Shown here piece after piece: positions 22,601 through 25,170 of a DNA stretch of 25,170 nucleotides (position 1 is the first letter of the stretch; each line of letters starts with the position of its first letter). The stretch spans positions 1 to 25,170 of the forward strand of contig JAGWVO010000005.1 in the NCBI GenBank assembly GCA_018970845.1. Reading direction: 5' to 3'. This DNA is from Planctomycetota bacterium. GTDB taxonomy: Bacteria > Planctomycetota > Planctomycetia > Gemmatales > Gemmataceae. The notes beneath the pieces are model-generated. The model searched no databases and was not told where the DNA came from. It worked only from the letters and a program-made list of their open reading frames with translations. The position numbers were made by a program, and so were the translations under genes.

Positions 22601-25170
22601 AACGCCGCCAGGGGAATCACGGCGCCAGCCTGGGAGACAATCTGGTTGGCTCCGCTACCGGCAATCGTCAGTGAGAAGGCGCCATCGACGGCGCCACCAA
22701 GGACGGTCGCGGCTGTTCCCGAATCGATGGCCGTGTCGCCCTCGAGAATGACAGGGGTGTCGCCGTCGCCAAGGGTGATGGATCCGTTGGTTGAGGAAAT
22801 GGCGCCTGAAACGCGGACCACGGATGCCGATGAAACGGTCACGCCCGTGGAGAAGGAAACGAGGTTTCCCAAGGGAGCCGACAGCAGGACGGCCCCCGAG
22901 GAGGAGATCGCCGTGCTTCCCGAGAAACTGGATGAGAGGATGTCGATGGCGTAGTCGCCCGGGGAGGCCGACAGTTCGACGCCGGACGATCCGCTGATCA
23001 AGATGCCGGTGGAAGCGATTGCCGACAGATTGTTGCCGAAAACGCCGACGGAGGAGGAATTCTCTAGGACGATGCCCTTGCCGGAAATTCCCGCCAGGGA
23101 ATTATCCCGAATGGAGGATCCGGATTTCACGGACGAGAAGAGGATGCCTGTTGCGGAAACAGCGCCCAAGGAATTCCCGACCACGGATATTCCGGACCCG
23201 CCCGCAACCGATATGCCGGTCGCCACCTGGCTGATCTGGTTGCCTTCGATGCTTAATCCGGAGGTCGTGGATCCCGAAACCGAAACTCCCGTCCCGGCGT
23301 TCCTGATAATGTTCGCGGCAACCTGTGAACCACCTGAGACATTGACCAGCCTGACACCTGAATATCCCAGCGCCTCGATCGTGTTCGACCGGACGGAGGT
23401 GCCTACAGCGGAGTCAACAAAAACGCCGGAAGCGCCGCTAGTGGTGATGGTGTTGCCACTGACAAGATTCCCCGAGGCCGATGCCCCAGCCACGAGGATT
23501 CCATTCCAGCCGTTGGCCGAAATGGTGTTTCCTTCAACTTGGGATGATCCTCCGATGGAATTGCCGGAGGATTGGTTGATGTAAATCGCAACCGACGAAT
23601 TTGATAATGCTCCGGCACCGTCACGCGTCACCCCCACCTTGTTGCGGGTGATGGAGTTGCCAGTTGAGGACACGCCGTCAATCCAAATCCCGTACTGCCC
23701 GTTTGCTGAAACAGTATTTTCGGAAACGATGACTCCGGATGGCGCGTCGTTGGCCACCCCCCAATCGACAATGGCGATGCCGCTGAAGGCGTTGCCCAGC
23801 GCCGAGGTGCCATTCCATGCCGTCCCGACAAGGTTGTTCCTGATGGAAACTGATGTGCTCGTCGCGCCGCGCACGAAAATTCCGCCCTGGCTGTTGCCGG
23901 AGACGAGGTTTCCCTGGGCCGCGGTCGAGCCACCTATGGCAGTGTTGGGAGAATTCCTGACACCGATTCCCCATGCGGCGTTGGCAATCTTGGCGTTGCC
24001 ATCCCGGTTGGTTCCGACCTTGTTCGCGGAAATGGTCGTGTTGGATGAACCGACGACATAAATTCCACCGGAATTGTTTCCGGAAATGAGATTCCCGTCA
24101 GCTTCAAGGACTCCACCGATCATCGTGCCGGTGGAATTTTCCACGGAAACACCGGTGTAGGTGTTGCCACTGGCTTTAAGGCCAGCGGCATCGGTTCCCA
24201 CCTTGTTGCCACGGATAATCGAATTTTTCGCGCCACGCGTCCAGATGCCGTATTCGCGGTTGGAAGCCACGATGTTGCCAACAACTTGGGTGTCCGACGG
24301 TCCATCACCGGCCACTCCCCAGTCGTTCAAGGTGATGCCGCTGTAGGCATTGCCCAAAGCCGTGGCGCCGTCCGCGGCCAAACCAACGATGTTTTGAGAA
24401 ACAATGTTTCCCGAGCTCGAGGCTCCACGCACATAGATGCCGCCTTGTGAGTTTCCGGAAACAATGTTCGAGCTCACGGTTGCGGAAACCGCGTTGACCA
24501 GGCCGATGCCCCAAAACCCATTGGCGAGAGCGGTTGTTCCCTTGATGGTCAGGCCGGAATAATTTCCGCTGATGATGGTGCCGGTCGAACCACTGACATA
24601 AATGCCCATTCCCGTGTTGCCGGAAACGACATTCCTTTCCTGGATGTCGTCGATTCCATCCGAATTGGTACCGACGATCGTCTTTGAAGCGTTGCTGAAA
24701 ACATAAATACCCGTGGCATTCGCCCTGGATTCGGTGCCCGAAGCGCCGACACCGATGAAGTTGCCAATGATCCTGGTGCTTTCTCCGGCACTTACGCCGA
24801 CACCCTGCTGGTTGTTGCCGATGACATTCCGATGGGCCGGAACAGATCCCCCGATGGTGTTGTAGCCCCCGGAGACAAAGACCCCGTAATTCGACATCGG
24901 CCCCCATGGGGCCCCATCGGCACCCAGGCCGATGAAGTTGCCGGAAACTGCAATTCCGGATCCCGTGACGCTAATGATGCTGTTGCCGCCCGTGACGCCT
25001 CCCAATGACAAGCCTGATACAGTATTATTTACTCCGTTGAGCCGTAATGTACTGAAATTTCCCCCCGCCACCTGGATGGCAAGCACTCCATTGAAAGCCC
25101 CGTCGATGTTCGCGGTGTTGGCCGAGGCGCCGGGTTGGCTGTAACCGTCGATGGTGATGCCACCGGCCAG
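7663..25170 (-). CDS. Giant multidomain surface/extracellular repeat protein, N-terminus outside the window
   Basis: One open frame of at least 5835 codons runs to the right edge. The first in-window start-like codon (GTG at 25086) is preceded by 28 more in-frame sense codons (ITIDGYSQPGASANTANIDG), a motif typical of the interior of planctomycete beta-helix proteins, so the gene is 5'-incomplete. Order by residue counted from the edge: PbH1 beta-helix about 1-725; beta-strand/haemagglutinin-like repeats about 730-1500; second helix about 1500-1640; Ig/invasin-like segments about 1650-2020; laminin-B-like domain about 2020-2180; Ig-like array about 2215-4040; PPC array about 4040-5350; a beta-rich segment and Gly-rich hinge about 5350-5565; Ala-rich C-terminal region to 5835. 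By eye it has only three cysteines, and most of it is Gly/Ser/Ala/Thr/Val/Asp-rich, as expected of a secreted protein. I infer a giant adhesin or structural surface protein. Substrate, partner and export route cannot be read from this window. Confidence 0.9.
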   Translation of the reverse strand: MAGGITIDGYSQPGASANTANIDGAFNGVLAIQVAGGNFSTLRLNGVNNTVSGLSLGGVTGGNSIISVTGSGIAVSGNFIGLGADGAPWGPMSNYGVFVSGGYNTIGGSVPAHRNVIGNNQQGVGVSAGESTRIIGNFIGVGASGTESRANATGIYVFSNASKTIVGTNSDGIDDIQERNVVSGNTGMGIYVSGSTGTIISGNYSGLTIKGTTALANGFWGIGLVNAVSATVSSNIVSGNSQGGIYVRGASSSGNIVSQNIVGLAADGATALGNAYSGITLNDWGVAGDGPSDTQVVGNIVASNREYGIWTRGAKNSIIRGNKVGTDAAGLKASGNTYTGVSVENSTGTMIGGVLEADGNLISGNNSGGIYVVGSSNTTISANKVGTNRDGNAKIANAAWGIGVRNSPNTAIGGSTAAQGNLVSGNSQGGIFVRGATSTSVSIRNNLVGTAWNGTSALGNAFSGIAIVDWGVANDAPSGVIVSENTVSANGQYGIWIDGVSSTGNSITRNKVGVTRDGAGALSNSSVAIYINQSSGNSIGGSSQVEGNTISANGWNGILVAGASASGNLVSGNTITTSGASGVFVDSAVGTSVRSNTIEALGYSGVRLVNVSGGSQVAANIIRNAGTGVSVSGSTTSGLSIEGNQISQVATGISVAGGSGISVVGNSLGAVSATGILFSSVKSGSSIRDNSLAGISGKGIVLENSSSVGVFGNNLSAIASTGILISGSSGVELSASPGDYAIDILSSSFSGSTAISSSGAVLLSAPLGNLVSFSTGVTVSSASVVRVSGAISSTNGSITLGDGDTPVILEGDTAIDSGTAATVLGGAVDGAFSLTIAGSGANQIVSQAGAVIPLAAFATGATGTISVSGIISTGNIVLGNHATVSGAISSSQGGFTAKAGLSAPNDLRINSPAGAIVLEGKVAVAGRAAFKAGVSVTANNTANQFGDVVTVTAPAVTLAAGGSISTELMATNATISAGSNAIVAGGISGNLDVTASGAINQSGPLSVGQRAVFSARSTDDIRLDDANNFQTLAVTKARNVVVRDTNAITLGASFIAGSLSVSAGGAISADALKVGGLASFTTGGTGSLSLVAANDFASLEFSVGGDVTIRDVNDLQLVGGATSGNLDVESAGWLSDSGPVTVAGNASLVAGSMKLANFAVAGAVGINSKGQALVQNATSLTVSSASALGDLELVATTGNISNLGPVTISGNARLATRSPSGTISLNQVAVTGSIAFTSAGDVFLQSSGPIQLAESIIAGNLAVEGGDSITQGGSLLVTGTSKISAPGQSVSLFDSGNDFRGLVTVTAGPVAIRGSGDLNLSLSTGSATVDAGGKLVIRGVVSGALWSKSAGLVSQLGPLVVAGDATITAPGQSVSLNNSGNDFQGMTSVDAGNVDIIDSNKLNIVVNASRLDLHAFGNLQLTGSVGGDLFVSGGVGSSTSIGNLFVGGGMSLNSSSDVSNSGPVTVLGSAMVRIGAQGNVSLAGFNRFGFLNIASGNQVLVSGAMLGGLTVSSASSVTLSGNSVTSSAGVGIEVVSAGAVIVSGNLVTGSAKSGIVVANSAAVDVRDNAVDFSGADGIALQAAPGALVRGNTVTKAGGMAIRLSGLSGATVSGNTIVSPGLDGIGLPGTDQPNRLAGNRFKGISSGRLFVDVGAAGVDGYSLTSLANPPALSSVASDAQGIIVSGTYLGRPNTATTIELFRTGAGGAAEPAGVVTGTTDSLGVMTFELVVKGGTQGNGFRAIATSPTQSSEMSPELLDGKSLAVAVRDGAGQSVMTNEPYGGAVRFVVTDPAGAVVPFVPVRLTLPAAGVSSAFGDGATLVRGIYGVRDAFVVSDAAGVATAPSIKAGPVAGDFAITAMVGQGGGVMTTAGLEIRPPAPLVLDAAVPGANPSDPTAISGEAYPGSLVRIYRAGSGALVASSQLSPGQSSFSITLPVAAENDRGERWIVTATYDGSLANLSDQTAGNESNSRPIAEAPFRELYLNAASIPVSGAVSAGASVAISRNTKALTATSAPYLLVATDFATGSGGWASQPGGGVIHLVADQVDDGSLSMLASAPSGPRYFAAPAAYLGNKSAFLGGSLSFSLRSSVPGAGPVDVIIQGAGLTLARVVGVQPGVSWRNYSASLLPDGMWRVGESNGQAATRDQLALVLGSLESLLIRGTDDGGMAAFGLDSVAMEGPGAVAYGLSLDLVRNTKNQFVLVETNRFGNISGTTILPLVTEDSIAPRSPAFVSVEGDSNVKGDQVLNKNRLTLVATADPNAHPLALASMSQAIRIFRDGVQVGMVTAATDGSWSFSDPTTLPDGVYSYSATATDRAGNESVRSLVFKVVVDTANPRSPSNFSITPDTGLVGDSVTSVAAPRFSGQAEPGSVVEVFEDRVFLGSALADTRGRWGIDLPSLGNGVHVVGVRTTDLAGNASDLAFHTIVIDASGPATASIGRIIEDSGEDSSDGVTNVRRLTLEGTGEPGSFISLSRNGSRFGQAIVGADGIWKFDATTTELLDGTHAFVATASDLAGNQSEATQAFTVVVDTRAPLAPRASGITPDTGNPTDRITSVANPVAQGSAEPNARVLVFLNSQPIGTARADSLGAWSLQLPVLDPGTYSVSARAIDRAGNASPDSLPMAVTIDSALPAPPSITAISNDTGSSATDLITRATGFSILGTSTPNLSVLVYRGETYLGQTKATEAGMFSFTVSGLAQGDYQFSAESVNAAGTNSGRGGALGVRVDTTAPGTPFAIFISDDLGASPSDLLTSDNTISLGGMSESGALVEVQFAGQVRRALADENGKFRVSFEDMALADGSYPAQILAFDVAGNRSARAGAATIRIDTGAPALAVARLETDTGTSATDYITSDTTPTLIGTAEAGALVVARIAGVNICSPVVADARGGWVLPLGELLSGSYDLQIVATDAAGNSTTVNVSLVIDAISPPNATAFSIFPDTGKPGDFTTSSGDVVLSGNAESGALIHVKVNGVSQPFVAASANSDWSIGIRLPVEGDNKIWVSVIDAAGNPCDASSFLVKRDSLAPLAPVLARISPDTGFSDTDRVTSAEVVTISGLAETLSLVSITLNGLEVGSTVAAGDGAWSFVLPSLAASGSYAVAVRATDAAGNLSPLTTFSIMRDALAPATAGIDGILDGNILDADGLTANSAPTIRGRAEPFARVFVAIDNGSFNSTTANGDGIWFVATGSLVDGTHSVVARVEDAAGNRAELSSPYFFTIDTSPPVPPGIDSVSPDHGFSADDGVISSSLITVSGHAEPGSRLRVRFGNFAVSDSTVPADGKWKADFQGMPDGTYLLEALTVDIAGNLASAGTRVIKVDTLAPAAPGGFAIDTDTGISSSDGVTRIRPSFLSGKGEAGARVMVSIPSIGAEWSSIIGSDGAWKAPISNLPEGSTTFLIQQTDPAGNSSATANFVVTIDSTVPDRPSIAEARGTVNAPQIVSGAPLSSSLPLISGRAEAGARVRVEVRSATALASSGTVLSDDGGRWLFTPSRALADNSYSVTVVAIDAAGNESEASSAFSLVLDTRAPAAPTVSAVGPDTGASSTDNLTREATRIVGLAEAGAKVRFFEILPEGGRLLLGEAVAGADRKVELSLPGSGLAHGMHQLIAVAIDPAGNTGPESAARSVEVDATAPDTPEIVLVSDDSGLAGDGVTNDTTPSISGFAEPGATVFVRAGGPDAPAKTAVAAEDGSWSVTLSLAEGRHLIEIRAVDRAGNSSAIPAMRTLVIDKSAPGTPSALTVSPDTGRLATDAITSGNRPEISGKGEAGSVVSVRCVQVATGAGFEFGTVTVGESGAWVVAAPGALDDGKYQFEIDSRDLAGNISAKARLTMVIDTAAPLAEISFPANTGHYNLKGWTGAVKGTAQLLNGSAVARVTVTVSDSLGRHYNGSEFQAGHASVVAAGTALWSLALPASALSTGLSYTVSVVAEDLAGNLDAPRVVSFDFDTEAPVPALTAQPAPTNLGSQMLLIDFGEPVRSFPVDRVVASEGLKVELASEDTASGKFTLALTPSREGAFGIKLAAGAVLDLAGNAAPAIAFNSVFDISTASSNAQPLQFSAGQAGWSGVFSQPGDQDWFRITAPATGGLSISLTGARGLGTTLRIVDAGGETVALADNSSSASSSLRANVTSGQQLFVVAETRGVSSGAYTLSMSLGGLFLDDFGDTAPEAGGLVATGVGTFTLRGEINKAGDVDYFRFVAPATGMITFTATPTGSATLVPSLAGGVLEAQFTTQSEQESRILGEAIIRFPVVANIAYLVKVGSHAASGVEASGGYLLESTFVAAGDEAVDDQSGPSRRIDLVSSPVAPELSMRLEAAADADGFDIALPQAGGRILLAVAADFPAMVVVGAGKDARTFAVANGRVLAEGVFGSGKTVPVRIFANGQAGGAYSVTAALDERPSTPDEAPVFDPGPTGQVISGLAIPLPGDVDFSGIVARSNGKVIVRLDPVGEVFGAGLQIVSSSGAVLGSARLNEDFSLQATATVSAGQTVFARVIGANGSTGQYRLALRQVPDDYADEIGQATPLAGVSSGTLDYAGDRDFFVFTASEAGPHLVRARAVAGERTEPFLSVYREGFATPVTSVDAEAPDANGLVTLDLAAGERIFIEVAGLGRLGRYSVQAAPDRVAATDDHPDTINLGRLAGPGSRIVAGTATTGVINPESDADYLGFSLTESGRYTLSADAAAGAKLDPRLALFQKDAAGSWHLLASDDDGGEGANALIFQALEPGEYLARVAASRGTAGAYRVGLTRFVTQAQTTADDAPDSATQARAVEFTGIPNGEKAVVSARIDRGADLDFFSLTPSKDGSLVISVAAVSGGLDPVLAYSSGGENLTNDNAGPGILDSRILVEAVAGRPIILSVASFGLTTGAYTLTATVLERPEDDHGQTAASATILRGDSLQGNLEYAGDRDVFRYEPAFAGILTIKLNTVSGVANPRLRILDGQGSTLAEDVAGGDGLNSLLTARVAAGTPLFIEASSALGETGSYRLAVDLADDDFGNDPAGAFALDVAGNASVIQGRINITGNRTDGSARPADADWFRFRADRNGLVSFRADSSDGLDPYLFVYNSSLDLVGSQDNRSATDHGSTVPMNVIEGHTYYVRVVGSAGTAGNYLFEARPVVDDFGNSAESSSPLTLDQSGEAAVSGAINSAFDRDWFRFTPEADGRVSVRLAAAAGSGLDSNLAAFDSAGRLIVANDDSSDGTGDSVVEFSVQAGQSYYLRAQGFGASEGAFELVLTPVAEIGDEFGDTVEMAEGWALDMSGAGTRSGALQSARDIDLLKVVSPLSGRFRISAEVDGGDATIRVMARKNDDVVQVASATGTGTLSLSAPVVEAGEYFVRIESARGDLVNYRLAASINEASTGALRPVDSDVLSKLSDEFNRGFVQKISTLGANGDITRIQNEILKDLVDSFLLINGVPATNVLIIYLDPVDFTVADGSGAQVGRTTNGGAVAENSAASVSSRGALDIVVVPVNNPGSYSMNLMGVGGGRVLAGATMVTPDGKMITPSVGFNGNNYSALPARDVPKEGLNLVLDFRQGAGGGGTGGGDTGGGGTGGGDTGGGGTAIATAVGAAVNSTLIQALSGQVVAAIDMEGLGEALASQATALASLLLTAATIDGARDGKDIDLSANGLLGFLANPAVQANIRAVATVGQDVATSMVRGARFVGSKVPMVERLVASAASPLTAITGAVVPAKVSGALAKAVTGTLAELTRQADSTAAALVKAVGGQASKFSTRPAGGAVNPKPMPGARSEAPRPDARDLVAAELAGTHPALLEGSRAEINDAVWGDVAWMAPVEDKAGHDVESAITAGLVVTGFMTPGWMRDQLAGASRPRQPVARLKRREAE
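7666..8515 (-). other. Ala-rich C-terminal region of the giant protein, possible anchoring or sorting tail
   Basis: The last roughly 270-280 residues, after the Gly-rich hinge, are Ala/Val/Leu-rich and probably helical (IATAVGAAVNSTLIQALSG, LGEALASQATALASLLLTA, PLTAITGAVVPAKVSGALAK). This is unlike the beta-rich body. The end has a short apolar stretch (AITAGLVVTGFM, about 7749-7792), then WMRDQLAG and a strongly basic terminus (RLKRREAE). The apolar-then-basic order resembles C-terminal sorting or anchoring signals, but the apolar part is too short for an ordinary transmembrane helix. No RTX nonapeptides, autotransporter barrel, LPXTG or PEP-CTERM motif is visible. Confidence 0.4.
8521..8588 (-). 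repeat. Perfect 30-bp tandem repeat encoding a Gly-rich hinge
   Basis: Positions 8521-8550 and 8551-8580 are identical 30-mers, and an 8-nt partial third copy follows at 8581-8588. On the coding strand they encode repeats of the ten-residue unit GGGTGGGDTG. The whole hinge (GAGGGG...GGGGT) joins the beta-rich part of the protein to its C-terminal region. A unit of 30 bp keeps the frame, so copy number can change by slippage without disrupting the gene. Confidence 0.95.
9130..13040 (-). repeat. Array of 11 bacterial pre-peptidase C-terminal (PPC)-like domains
   Basis: Eleven units, each marked by the PPC core D.D.(F/Y/L) motif: DQDWFRI (near 12953-12976), DVDYFRF (12600), DADGFDI (12220), DVDFSGI (11890), DRDFFVF (11560), DADYLGF (11190), DLDFFSL (10800), DRDVFRY (10450), DADWFRF (10078), DRDWFRF (9725) and DIDLLKV (9360). 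Spacing is 327-391 bp (109-130 residues). Each is preceded by DDFG(N/D)-like linkers and ends with ...xYxLxxx. PPC domains are secreted beta-sandwiches normally found singly or in small numbers behind proteases. Units 3, 4 and 11 are the most divergent. Confidence 0.8.
13050..18530 (-). repeat. Array of 17 Ig-like repeats plus one Big_12-like repeat
   Basis: About 1825 residues in units of 95-105 residues, each starting with a D(T/S)xxPxxP linker and continuing ...DTGxxxTDxxT...GxAEPGAxVxV...GxWxxxLxxLxDGxYxxxxxAxDxAGNxS...V(V/I)D. I count 17 such units from DSIAPRSPAF to the unit ending VSFDFDTEAP. An 18th differs: LLIDFGEPVRSFPVDRVVASEG ... LTPSREGAFGIKLAAGAVLDLAGN resembles the Big_12 type. 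Related stacked Ig domains in giant bacterial adhesins (SiiE, BapA) form rods with Ca2+ at the domain junctions; the repeated acidic DTG..(T/S)D motif is compatible with that, but binding is inferred. The units are divergent at DNA level. Confidence 0.85.
18640..19108 (-). other. Laminin-B (laminin IV)-like domain within the giant protein
   Basis: Residues about 2021-2177 read FATGSGGW..., then YFAAPAAYLGNKSAFLGGSL, SFSLRSS, VIIQGAGLTLARV, SWRNYSASLLPDGMW, AATRDQLALVLGSLESLLIRG and AAFGLDSVAM. This order matches the laminin B/IV fold: a strand with YF.AP..FLGN.S..YGG.L.F.LR, then a W..Y...L...W segment, then a helix 'R..fl.vLa.l..llIRg' and a final 'a.lD.V'. In animals the domain is an extracellular-matrix module; in bacteria it occurs in secreted proteins and is presumed to be a beta-sandwich binding domain. 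Ligand unknown. Confidence 0.7.
20240..20650 (-). repeat. Second, short PbH1 beta-helix block
   Basis: After the haemagglutinin-like block the GN-type coils return: SGNSVTSSAGVGIEVV, SGNLVTGSAKSGIVVA, RDNAVDFSGADGIAL, RGNTVTKAGGMAIRLSG and SGNTIVSPGLDGIGLPG. It then closes with NRLAGNRFKGIS and passes into ANPPALSSVASDAQGIIVSG, an Ig-like segment often found after such helices in planctomycete proteins. The return suggests one long solenoid interrupted by a different repeat type. Confidence 0.65.
20650..22990 (-). repeat. Filamentous-haemagglutinin-like beta-strand repeat block
   Basis: About 770 residues of short beta-strand repeats differing from the helix coils on either side: GNLDVTASGAINQSGPLSV, NDFxxLxV, VVVRDTNAITLG, GNLxVxSGGxIxQ and APGQSVSLF/NxSGNDFxG. 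The last motif occurs twice (near 21320-21260 and 21065-21010). Repeats of this kind occur in haemagglutinin/autotransporter-like passenger domains and in large planctomycete beta-strand repeat proteins, and probably form another solenoid. Assignment is by pattern only. Confidence 0.65.
22990..25170 (-). repeat. PbH1-type right-handed beta-helix block (N-terminal visible part of the giant protein)
   Basis: About 725 residues made of 20-25-residue coils of the type GNxIxGNxxxGIxVxG (for example VSGNSQGGIYVRGA, NLISGNNSGGIYVVG, NTISANGWNGILVAG), interspersed with VGTxxDGxxALxN insertions. This is the pattern of parallel beta-helix (NosD/PbH1) proteins, in which each coil adds one turn to a solenoid. 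The DNA here is less GC-rich than the rest of the gene. Confidence 0.85.
23732..24470 (-). repeat. 558-bp in-frame super-repeat within the beta-helix
   Basis: Two anchor motifs recur at exactly the same offset. The codons for SGNSQGGI(Y/F)VRGA lie near 24428-24466 and 23870-23908. The codons for LGNA(Y/F)SGI.. DWGVA lie near 24311-24360 and 23753-23802. Both pairs are 558 bp (186 codons) apart, with related sequence between (GIW..G, GNKVG, GNLISGN). This indicates duplication of a unit of about eight coils. The copies have diverged to clearly less than identity, so the event is not recent. The exact outer limits of the unit were not resolved by eye. Confidence 0.7.

Noticed and set aside
25084..25086. 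GTG at 25086 as the start of the giant protein
   Set aside because: In-frame sense codons continue to the window edge and encode a typical interior beta-helix motif (ITIDGYSQPGAS). There is no signal peptide after the GTG.
23000..25170. Regular repeated short motifs that could suggest a CRISPR array
   Set aside because: The repetition is at protein level (beta-helix coils). The DNA copies are divergent, with no constant direct repeat or spacer pattern, and no cas genes are nearby.

Overview
The window is about 25 kb of GC-rich bacterial DNA. Its gene content suggests a member of the Planctomycetota, most likely near the Gemmatales/Isosphaerales. The clues are a WD40-repeat protein, a short heme-binding CxxCH protein of a type I associate with planctomycetes, and an enormous secreted-type repeat protein that combines beta-helix, Ig-like and pre-peptidase C-terminal (PPC) domains. 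This placement is inference from gene families; no rRNA or other phylogenetic marker is present.

Left part (1-7650). A 5'-truncated WD40 protein (+) ends at 1970 and faces a two-gene serine-biosynthesis operon on the minus strand: a class V PLP aminotransferase (3825-4976) followed 4 nt later by serA, a long-form D-3-phosphoglycerate dehydrogenase (2201-3820). Divergent from that operon is a plus-strand group of three genes, each joined to the next by an ATGA overlap: a CxxCH protein (5076-6152), a GT87-like polytopic membrane glycosyltransferase (6149-7297) and a small DUF486/DMT-family membrane protein (7294-7650).

Right part (7663-25170). About 70% of the window is one uninterrupted minus-strand reading frame. 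At least 5835 codons are visible and the N-terminus lies beyond the right edge. From N to C it holds a right-handed parallel beta-helix (PbH1-type) block with a 558-bp internal super-repeat, a filamentous-haemagglutinin-like beta-strand repeat block, a second short helix block, Ig/invasin-like segments, a laminin-B-like domain, 17 consecutive Ig-like repeats plus one Big_12-like repeat, 11 PPC-like domains, a Gly/Thr/Asp hinge encoded by perfect 30-bp repeats, and an Ala-rich C-terminal region. It looks like a giant extracellular or cell-surface protein, perhaps an adhesin or sheath component. No secretion machinery for it lies in the window.

The strongest candidate for something undescribed is the giant protein, especially its domain order, the embedded laminin-B-like module and the PPC array. 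A secondary curiosity is a G8 tract at the aminotransferase/serA junction, where loss of one base would fuse the two enzymes in frame. I found no tRNA, rRNA, CRISPR array, transposase or convincing prophage feature.
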